In this document: positions 1 through 7,200 of the stretch, piece after piece | Layout of the letters: every line of letters begins with the position of its first letter | How positions within the stretch are numbered: the stretch's first letter is position 1 | Origin: Opitutia bacterium | Lineage (GTDB): Bacteria > Verrucomicrobiota > Verrucomicrobiia > Opitutales > Coraliomargaritaceae | DNA length: 8,497 nt | Reading direction: 5' to 3' | Assembly: GCA_003503355.1 (NCBI GenBank) | Contig: DOCS01000216.1 | Location: forward strand, 1-8,497 | Notes under the pieces: generated by a model | Told to the model about the DNA's origin: nothing | Seen by the model: only the letters and a program-made list of their open reading frames with translations | Database searches by the model: none | Made by a program: the position numbers and the translations under genes

Positions 1-765
1 CATGGCATGACAGCCGATATCGCCCAGCGCACCGCAGCCATACTCCGACCAACCACGCCAGCTAAAGTGCGTGTACAGACGGTTGTACTCACGCTCGCGA
101 GCGACCCCCTGCCAGAGATTCCAATCCAAGGTTGCCGGCACTGGTTGTGCGGGCTGAAGCGGTCGATCCCCCTGCTTCCACACGGGGCGATTGGTCCAAA
201 TATGTACTTCTTCGACTTCACCGATGGCACGAGCCGCCTGCCACTCACGTAGGCGACGAATGCCTTCGTAAGAATGCCCCTGGATGCCCATCTGGGTCAT
301 CACGTTGTGCTTGCGTGCCGCAGCGGTCAGCGCCCGGGCCTCTTCAATCGTATGAGTCATCGGCTTTTGTACGAACACGTGCTTGCCCATCTTCACGGCC
401 ATCATCGCCGCTGGGAAATGCATGTGGTCGGGGGTGGTAATCGTCACCGCATCGATCTCGTCGTCCATTTCCATCAGCATGCGGCGAAAGTCGCGATACT
501 GTTTGGCCTGTGGGAATTTCTCTAACGCCGCTTTAATCTTAGTGGCTTCGACATCACACACCGCGACAATGTTTTCCGAACCGACCTGCTGTAGATCATG
601 CCAGCCCTGCCCGCCGACGCCGATGCAGGCGATGTTCAGTTTGCGGCCTTTGATGATTTTACCTGTGCGCGAAGGGATGTCATCCCACGCCAAACCGATA
701 TTCGGCAAAGCTGCATACGCCAAAGCTCCAAGGCTGGCTGTTTTTATAAATTTACGTCGATTCAT
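1..765 (-). CDS. Secreted Gfo/Idh/MocA-family oxidoreductase, N-terminal part (3' end beyond the window)
   Basis: The reading frame starts at ATG 763-765 and stays open to base 1, giving 255 residues without a stop. The N-terminus MNRRKFIKTASLGALA is a twin-arginine (Tat) signal of the RRxFxK type. A Rossmann nucleotide-binding motif GVGGQG lies at residues 49-54, followed by an acidic residue ending the second strand (VAVCDVE). The family lysine-proline pair is at 134-135 in VFVQKPMTH; glutamine precedes it where cytoplasmic members usually have glutamate, as is common in exported PVC-group members. Later blocks (QMGIQGHSYEG, HIWTNRP, GALGDIGCH) match that exported subgroup. Known for the family: NAD(P)-dependent oxidation or reduction of sugars and sugar derivatives; some members act as glycosidases through an oxidised intermediate. 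The substrate cannot be read here. Lying 189 bases downstream of a GH92 mannosidase, it probably acts on glycan-derived sugars in the periplasm. The roughly 150-200 C-terminal residues are missing because of the window edge. Confidence 0.93.
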   Translation of the reverse strand, partial: MNRRKFIKTASLGALAYAALPNIGLAWDDIPSRTGKIIKGRKLNIACIGVGGQGWHDLQQVGSENIVAVCDVEATKIKAALEKFPQAKQYRDFRRMLMEMDDEIDAVTITTPDHMHFPAAMMAVKMGKHVFVQKPMTHTIEEARALTAAARKHNVMTQMGIQGHSYEGIRRLREWQAARAIGEVEEVHIWTNRPVWKQGDRPLQPAQPVPATLDWNLWQGVAREREYNRLYTHFSWRGWSEYGCGALGDIGCHAM

Positions 766-954
766 GCTTAATTTCTCTCCTCTTGGCTGCTTCTAATTAA
801 AATGGTCAAACTTCAAGAACGCTACAAGCGCATCAGCCGGTAAGGTATGTTCCCGCCCACGCTGGTTTACTAAACTCGCAGGTTAGCATTTGCTGCGACA
901 TCCGTCTACCGCGAATTCGTGTGATCCTAAATTGTGCCAAGATCGCCGTTACAT
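766..954. other. 189-base gap between GH92 gene and oxidoreductase gene
   Basis: The first bases after the GH92 stop show no hairpin followed by a T run, so I see no intrinsic terminator. The region next to the oxidoreductase start is AT-rich on the minus strand (TTGACC, TTTTAATTA around 795-815), but no -35/-10 pair has good spacing. Cotranscription of the two genes or a separate weak promoter are both possible. A 22-codon reading frame ending at 833 has no protein-like features. Confidence 0.4.
775..782 (-). promoter_or_regulatory. Strong Shine-Dalgarno of the Gfo/Idh/MocA oxidoreductase
   Basis: Read on the minus strand this is GAGGAGAG, with its end 9 bases before the ATG at 763-765. It supports that start, which also gives a complete Tat signal. 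It is the only clear purine-rich ribosome binding site among the genes whose starts are visible. Confidence 0.75.
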
Positions 955-3276
955 CTAGTCCGCGCTGGCTGGTGGAAATGTCCCGCGGCTCAACGAAGGC
1001 GGCCGCTGGCTTGCAGCACTTCCCCATTTACTGGGCTTGGGCCCCATAACTAATTCCAATGTGCCGCCGTCACTCAATTCCTGATGAGTGATCCAAGCCC
1101 GTTGTAAGCGCTTGCCGTTGAGCTGCGCCGACTGCACATAGCAATTTCCGGTAGAAGTATGTTCGGCCACTATCACGAACGTATTCGCTCGGGCACAGCT
1201 GTGATATGCAGGGTCGAGCGTTAGTATCGTTTTTGAGAAAATTGGGCTGCCGATGTTCCACACGTTGTCGCCCGGGCCGACTGGGTTGAGGCCGATCGCA
1301 TTGAGCACATACCAGGCGGAGATCTGCCCGACATCATCACTGCCGCACAGCCCATCGTTGCCGGTGCCATAAGCGCGCTCAAGAATCTGGCGAGTCCAAT
1401 ATTGGGTCTTCCAGGGCTGGCCGACATAATTGTACAAGGAAACCACTTGGTGGTCGGGTTCATTGCCCTGACGGTAGCAATTGCCACCACCAAAGTTGGG
1501 TTTCGCGCCTTCAAACAGCTCGTCCAGGTTGGTTTGAAAAGTAATCTCCCCCATCAAATCGACTAGGCCCTGCACATCCTGCGGTACAAACCAAGACTGC
1601 TGAAACGCATTCGATTCGCAGTGGCCTTCCTCATAGGTGTAACGATCCGTAAACTGCATCCACTGGCCGATTGCATCCTTCTGCCGCATCCACCCAACCG
1701 ATGAGTCGAAGAGATGCTTATAATTCAAACTGCGCTCACGGAACTGCTTTGCATCCTGCGTCTTGCCGAGTGCCTGTGCAAAGCGGCTAATGCACCAGTC
1801 AGCATAGGCATTTTCCAAAGTAATCGAAACCGAGTTGCGCACGCTGCTCGGCACATAGCCATACTGATTCATCTCAGCCATATTATCGCGAGTTGATTGC
1901 GGCCCCGTGGCAGTCCGTTTGGCAATCGAATACGCCTGCTCAACGTCGTAGTTGCGGATGCCTTTCATGTAAGCATCCACCACCACCGACACGCCGGGGT
2001 CTCCGATCATACATCTGGTATAATCTCCGGTCATCTCCCATTTCGGAAAGGTCTTTCCAGTCTGCTCACACATCGCCAGAAAGGTATTGATCTCATCGTT
2101 GACCACATCCGGACGAATCAGAGTCAGCAACGGAAACTGATGACGAAATACATCCCATCCGCTGAAGCACATGCGGTAGGTAAAATCGTCGGCCTGATGC
2201 ACCTGTTTGTCGGCACCGAAATAATTGCCATCCACATCAGTAAAATCGCAGGGAAACAGCAGCGCATGATAAAGCGCGGTATAAAAAATGGTCTTCTGCT
2301 GTTCGCTGCCGCCTTCAATCGCCAGTCCCGCACCGGCAAGGGTTTGATTCCAATCGCTGCGCGCCTGTGTACGCACCGAGTCAAAATCCCAATGCGGCAG
2401 CTCTTGCTCCAGATTGGCCTGCGCGCCAGCCATACTGACATACGAAATGCCGACCTTCACTAGAATCTGTTCATCTTTGGCGGTGTGATAACTGGCAAAA
2501 AAACCGAGATCTTCGTCCTCAGCCTCGGCAACCGCGCCCAGATTCAGGCCATGATTCCACAGGCCATACGTTTCCCACGGTCGACTGAATTGGGCGAAAT
2601 AATACAGCGTGTAATAGGTCGCGCCGGCAAAGCCACGCCCTGTGCCATTGCATTGAATCCAGCCGCGAATCGTGTCGTCCCCCACCACTTCATTGTGTTG
2701 CAACTCCGAGCGCCCACCGATTTTACGCGACAGGTCGATCTGGATATTACTGGAGTCGGATTCGGGGAAGGTGAAGCGCAGCAAGCCCACGCGCGCGGTC
2801 GAGGTCAACTCCGCCTCGATGTCGTAGCGGTCGAGCTGCACCTTGTAATAGCCCGCCTGCGTGATTTCGCTGTCGTGATGAAACGCGGACTCCCAGCCAG
2901 GCCCGTCGGGCTGGTAGAGGTCGCGCACATTGGTGCCGCTATGCAAGGCTACCGGTCCGGTGGTCGGCATGATTTGAAAATTACCCAAGGTGCCGAGCCA
3001 GCCCACACCGCTCATGTGGTTCATACTGAAGCCTTCAATGGTTGTATGATCATAGCGGTAGCCTGAGCAGACCGCTTCTCCCGTGCGAGTATCGGGAGCC
3101 AATTGAACCATGCCGAAGGGTAAATTGCTACCGGTGTACATACGACCGTCGGCACTGGTGCCGATGATCGTATCGATATAATTGCTCGGATCAGCGACGG
3201 TGGCACTCACCAGCAGCGCACTTAGTAACGGCACGCTGAGACAAGCAAGCAAACGAGACTGAATAACATTCTTCAT
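955..3276 (-). CDS. Secreted GH92-family alpha-mannosidase
   Basis: A 773-residue protein, normal length for glycoside hydrolase family 92: calcium-dependent, inverting exo-alpha-mannosidases that trim high-mannose N-glycans or alpha-mannan. Residues 1-28 form a Sec signal peptide (hydrophobic core, then ATVA before DPSNYID). The N-terminal beta-sandwich carries family blocks PFGMVQLAPDTR (53-64), CSGYRYD and FSMNHMSGVGW (83-93). The catalytic (alpha/alpha)6 domain shows CESNAFQQSW with E554 at the usual general-acid position, VPQDVQGLVDLMG, GNEPDHQ (604-609), LYNYVGQPWKTQ, and GSDDVGQISAWY, where D648 fits the general base. C-terminal LNGK and WITHQEL blocks are also typical. Bases ahead of the ATG at 3274-3276 have no strong Shine-Dalgarno sequence; the start is chosen because it gives a complete signal peptide. 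Location is probably periplasmic or extracellular. Linkage specificity is uncertain: asparagine (N605) sits where I recall alpha-1,2-specific members having histidine. Confidence 0.95.
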   Translation of the reverse strand: MKNVIQSRLLACLSVPLLSALLVSATVADPSNYIDTIIGTSADGRMYTGSNLPFGMVQLAPDTRTGEAVCSGYRYDHTTIEGFSMNHMSGVGWLGTLGNFQIMPTTGPVALHSGTNVRDLYQPDGPGWESAFHHDSEITQAGYYKVQLDRYDIEAELTSTARVGLLRFTFPESDSSNIQIDLSRKIGGRSELQHNEVVGDDTIRGWIQCNGTGRGFAGATYYTLYYFAQFSRPWETYGLWNHGLNLGAVAEAEDEDLGFFASYHTAKDEQILVKVGISYVSMAGAQANLEQELPHWDFDSVRTQARSDWNQTLAGAGLAIEGGSEQQKTIFYTALYHALLFPCDFTDVDGNYFGADKQVHQADDFTYRMCFSGWDVFRHQFPLLTLIRPDVVNDEINTFLAMCEQTGKTFPKWEMTGDYTRCMIGDPGVSVVVDAYMKGIRNYDVEQAYSIAKRTATGPQSTRDNMAEMNQYGYVPSSVRNSVSITLENAYADWCISRFAQALGKTQDAKQFRERSLNYKHLFDSSVGWMRQKDAIGQWMQFTDRYTYEEGHCESNAFQQSWFVPQDVQGLVDLMGEITFQTNLDELFEGAKPNFGGGNCYRQGNEPDHQVVSLYNYVGQPWKTQYWTRQILERAYGTGNDGLCGSDDVGQISAWYVLNAIGLNPVGPGDNVWNIGSPIFSKTILTLDPAYHSCARANTFVIVAEHTSTGNCYVQSAQLNGKRLQRAWITHQELSDGGTLELVMGPKPSKWGSAASQRPPSLSRGTFPPASAD

Positions 3277-3388
3277 AAAGCTGAGACAACCTAAACAGTG
3301 GATGCGTGTCGGCTAGTCTCGATTTATGCGCTCGAATCATTCGCATCGCCTATGAGAACTTGATGCACACGCACCTGGCGCGAATCCC
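3277..3388. other. 112-base gap separating the mannosidase block from the parvulin operon
   Basis: This gap follows the stop of the parvulin gene and precedes the GH92 start, both on the minus strand. It is the natural place for a terminator and for the GH92 promoter. I see no GC hairpin with a T tract. A CATAAAT that could serve as a -10 lies at about 3321-3327 on the minus strand, but without a matching -35. A small inverted repeat is listed separately. Confidence 0.4.
3326..3346. repeat. Small inverted repeats in the GH92 upstream region
   Basis: CGAAT-C-ATTCG is a perfect 5-base inverted repeat centred on 3338, and ATGCG (3326-3330) also pairs with CGCAT (3342-3346) around an 11-base loop. 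The two pairings share bases and exclude each other. Upstream of a glycosidase this could be an operator, but such short repeats also arise by chance. Confidence 0.25.
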
Positions 3389-4288
3389 CTACAGAATAGA
3401 GCGTTTAAAACCCGCCTCGATTGCTTGCCTGCGCCCTGCTTTGTACTCCTGATCAAGTACCTTTTTGACTGACTCAAAAGGTATCTGAACCGCCGGTTTA
3501 ACTTCCATCAGGCGGACCAGAAAAACGCCTTCAGGCGCGGTAACCACCGCACTGGCCTGCCCCACCGAATCAATTAAATAGGCAATTTTAGCCACTTGAC
3601 GATTCCACTCACTTGCACCGCCCGAGCGCTGCAGCCAACCGACAATGCCACCTTTAAAGCGCGTGGCCCGATGCTCGGAATAATCAACTGACAGACTAGA
3701 AAAACCAAGATCAGGGCTTTGTTGCAGATCCGGATTCGACATGAACCAGTCGCGCGCATGATTGAGTTTTACTTTATAAGCTTTCCCACGCTGAGGGTCC
3801 AATCCTGGATTCAGCCACAATACCGCGACTCGACGTGCTTCCTCCGTTTGAAACCGGTCTGCCTGCGCGTCATACAGTGCACGCAGCGTCGTCTCAGCCG
3901 TCTCGGACGCGGCCAGTGCCTGGATCTGTGGATTCACACGCTGCTCTTTTAAGCGCAAATACAGAATACGGGCGACTTCGGATTTGACCACAGGATCCTG
4001 CCCCAACCCCGCAGTCAGCGCCGTATGGGTAAACCGAGCTTGCACGATGAGCTCATCCAGAGCCTGCTGCTGCACCGCGGCTTCCTCACGCCCCGAATAT
4101 TTATCGAGCAAATAATACTTTAAATCAGCTTGAGTGACAGACACCTCCCCCAGTTCAAAGAGCTTACCTACCTCAGGTCCAGCCTCCGCCACATCCTGTT
4201 GATCCGTATTCGGCCCACAGGAGACACTGATCAACAGCATCGCCAGAACAGCGAACCGCGGCAACCAAAGCAGCAATCGTCTCATCAT
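3389..4288 (-). CDS. SurA/PrsA-like parvulin-domain foldase, probable lipoprotein
   Basis: 299 residues. The N-terminus has two arginines, a hydrophobic segment (residues 5-20) and ISVSC, making C24 a likely lipidated cysteine; the lipobox is imperfect because serine rather than leucine is at -3. Residues 45-145 are helical and SurA_N-like (VTQADLKYYL, ALDELIVQARF). Residues about 150-264 match the PpiC/parvulin rotamase fold: FSSLSVDYSEH, FKGGIVGWLQRSG, then a G-x-S segment (SVGQASAVVTAPEGVFLVRL). Both usual active-site histidines appear replaced (V156 in the RRVAVLWL strand, F256 in GVFLVRL), so it may act as a chaperone more than an isomerase. A charged helix (268-296) ends the protein. 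Its start overlaps the stop of the 1182-residue secreted protein gene by four bases, so the two are probably translationally coupled and it may fold that protein, or the one before it, outside the inner membrane. Confidence 0.88.
   Translation of the reverse strand: MMRRLLLWLPRFAVLAMLLISVSCGPNTDQQDVAEAGPEVGKLFELGEVSVTQADLKYYLLDKYSGREEAAVQQQALDELIVQARFTHTALTAGLGQDPVVKSEVARILYLRLKEQRVNPQIQALAASETAETTLRALYDAQADRFQTEEARRVAVLWLNPGLDPQRGKAYKVKLNHARDWFMSNPDLQQSPDLGFSSLSVDYSEHRATRFKGGIVGWLQRSGGASEWNRQVAKIAYLIDSVGQASAVVTAPEGVFLVRLMEVKPAVQIPFESVKKVLDQEYKAGRRQAIEAGFKRSIL
4283..4288 (-). promoter_or_regulatory. ATGATG start overlapping the upstream stop (ATGA, translational coupling)
   Basis: On the minus strand the bases read ATGATG. 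The first ATG (4286-4288) overlaps the TGA (4285-4287) of the upstream gene, and a second in-frame ATG follows at once. Either start depends on ribosomes ending the preceding gene, since upstream bases (GCAGGCTGCAGCC) give only a weak Shine-Dalgarno sequence. Confidence 0.7.
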
Positions 4289-7200
4289 GGCTGCAGCCTG
4301 CGAATAACTGCGTCGCCTGAGCCACGCTTAAATTCCCACATGAGCAAATAAGCTCTATTCCCAGTCAATTGTTGCTCCACATCTACTGGCTCTGCGCTCG
4401 TTTGAGTGTGCAACTGTCCATCAACATAAAAACAAAACAGATCTTCCGCTCCGGCGCCCACAATCTCCATCTCAAACTCAAGGAGCTTAGGCCCCGCAAC
4501 CTCGACGATGATCCGGCTCGATTCGCCAGCAAGACTGCCGCTACTGGTCAATGCACCCGTCTGGCTGTCGGTCTCCCAAGTCGCATTGCCACTGATCCCC
4601 CAGCGCTCTGCTCCGGTAATCGCTTCGATGCTCGAACTGCTCAGTGAGCTGCTAGCTACCTGCAGATTGACCCGGAAGAACTGACTCTTCGGCGCATTGG
4701 TCATCGGTTGACCGGAGAATTGCAAGGCATCGGCATCATAGCTTTGAGAGAAACTGTGCGTCGCGTCGGTCCACCCGCCGAGGCTGTCCGCACATTCAAT
4801 TTTCCAACTCACATCAGCCGCCGGCTTGGCGTCTTTGACCCGAATTTCCGGACGACCGTTTGCAAGGTTCAGCTGCACCCGCGGCGCCTTAAGCTCAGCC
4901 ACTTGCTCCAGTCCCATTGCGTAGGCACTGATATACTGTGCCCGCGATTCGGCCGATAAGCGTGACAAATCTTTCAAGCTCTTGAGCGTACCATCGCTAG
5001 ACGCACGCAACCAGCGTTCAAAGCCCGCACTCTCGGCCGCCGTTTGAGTCGTCGCAAGGTACACCACCGTCTCATGCGGATTGCTAATTTGGTAGCTCTC
5101 TGCGGACTGCAATTTTAAGTGTACCGACTTGGCTCCCTCAGCCAAGGCGGCTGCAATCGGGGTAATTGTAATTTCGGAAAAGGTCTGGTTGGGAGCAAAA
5201 TAGACCGCGCGAGGGAGTGCCTGCATGTGCAGTCCCTCGCGGGCGGTTCCTCTGAGCTCGAAGCCTACTTCTAGCCCTTGCGACAGATCTCCCTCACGGT
5301 GGATTTGTATACGCGCCGGCTGCTCCAACTCAGCAACCGCACTGCCCTCAACCACGTTGAGCCAGACCTTTGGAGTATCGGTCACTGTGCGCTCAACGGC
5401 CGCGCCGACGACCCGATATTTAAAGTTTGGTAAGACTTCGACCTTCAACGCAGTGGAGCCTGCACTGTCCAGATTCGGCACCGGCCGCACTTGGATGACT
5501 TTGGTCAATTCTCCACGCGCAAAGCTGATCACGGCGCGGCGTTTCTGATTCGCAGTCGCACCGTCCACAATGAACTGCCCCCCCAAGGCATCTTCGAAAA
5601 AGCCCAGCGGCACGTCCAGTGCAGCAACCGTCCCCTCGCCACTGCGTCGCACCAAAATCTCAAACGGCTCGGTAATCAATTCACGGATCGGTTGGTCGGT
5701 CACGCCTGCCGGTAGTGCAATCTCGACATCGACTGGAATACTGAGACCGCCCATTAAAATAGCTCCCTCACTGATCATCTGTACCAGATCCGTCGAACTC
5801 ACAACGGTATCCACCAACACAATTTCCTGACTGCCACCATCGGCAAGTGTAACGATCAGGACCGAATCAAGGGTCGGCACTGGAGTGGAGAAATTGGCAT
5901 CCAAGCGCACGGAGATATAATTCCGCGCATCCCCCAAAAGCCCCCAGAAGAGCGCCGACAAATCGATGCAATCGACCGTCGGATTAAAATCCGCAATCAA
6001 ATCCCTGCCCGTATCAATTGTACCGAAGACAAAGCAATCCGCTCCCGCTGCGCCAGTCAGTGTATCTGCTCCGGGTCCGCCCGAAAGAATGTCATCTCCA
6101 GCGCCGCCGCCCAGTGTATCATCGCCGTGTCCACCGCGGATAATTTGGCGCTCACTGACTTGTGCGGCAGTTAGATTCAGGCTCTGAATTTCGGTGCTAA
6201 AGTCCCACAGCACGGCATCCGCCCACTTTGATTCCAAATAATCATGCACCTCACGTAATTTTTGTTCCGGTAGTGCGGTCGGAAAAATCAGTAACTCGTG
6301 TACCTGTCCGTCAAACGGGCGATTCAGCACGCCCGCAGCATTCGAGCTTGCGAAACGACGCCCGCCGATCACTGGCAACTGCGGATCAATTGCCGTAACC
6401 GTGCTGTTTTCGCCGTCATACGATACACCGGAGACATTCTCCAGCCGTTCATTCGTGCGGCGGAAAATCGAGACGGAGCGCTGGCCGACATTCTCCTGAT
6501 AGCCCTGTACCGCATGTCCGTCGATTTGATAGGATGCAGCCCCTGGGTACGAAATCGCCTGATGGGTGGGTGCCAGTTCGAAAAAGCCCCGATTGGTAGC
6601 AAAGACTGTCTGTGCAGTATCAGAGGATTCCCCAGCCTGATAGGCAGCCAGTACCGTGTGGTCCCCTGTGTTCAAAGCAACATCCTGAAAAAACAGATGA
6701 GCGCTCGAGGCCAACGAAAAATCCGCGGCTGAATGCTGTACGATCGGCTGATACTCGACCGTCGGTTGCGAGGCGCTGCGTGCATTACCCGAGCGGTCAG
6801 GCCACAGACTGAGCGACTGACCATCAGCGCCAAGGTCATAACCATCCAGCCACAGTGCGGCATCATTGCCATCCTCACGACTTGCGCGTAGAACATTTAC
6901 TAGGACCTCACCGCTTTGCGACTCACCGCCGTCGCTCCATGTAAGCGGCAGAGAAAAACTCGCTACATTACGATTGGAATGGGCCAACAGCACCCGTCCG
7001 GCCCTAAGCTCCATCAGTGACAGTTGCTGGGATGCCCCAGCTGCGAGCGGGCTGCCATCAACGAGGATTTGATAACTGCTGTCATTCGCAGCGGTCAGCG
7101 TGCACTGTATCGCCTCCGCCGGGCTGTCTGAATCCAACAGCTGCAAATACAGTCCTGCTACTCCGGACTCGGGTACAAACAGTTGTTTACTTGCAAGTTG

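Noticed and set aside
383..796. 137-codon open frame on the plus strand at the left end
   Set aside because: Antisense to the Rossmann and KP motifs of the Gfo/Idh/MocA gene, which are clearly the coding strand.
833..1027. 64-codon minus-strand frame overlapping the GH92 3' end, considered as a frameshifted tail or a small gene
   Set aside because: The GH92 frame already ends in a typical way (KWG... then RPPSLS), so no frameshift is needed, and the alternative product has no recognisable motif.
1897..2463. 188-codon open frame on the plus strand
   Set aside because: Lies wholly antisense to the conserved GH92 coding region, and the translation shows no domain-like features; a codon-bias shadow.
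2485..3066. 193-codon open frame on the plus strand
   Set aside because: Antisense to conserved GH92 blocks (CSGYRYD, NHMSG). Its length comes from the GC-rich third positions of the real gene.
3360..3388. Possible intrinsic terminator after the parvulin gene (GCGCCAGGTGCG)
   Set aside because: The stem is short, contains a wobble pair with almost no loop, and no T run follows on the minus strand.
6025..6135. Repetitive glycine-codon stretch considered as a DNA tandem repeat or CRISPR-like array
   Set aside because: The repetition is at the protein level (GGxGxD units of nine codons) inside an open frame; there are no spacers or exact DNA repeats.
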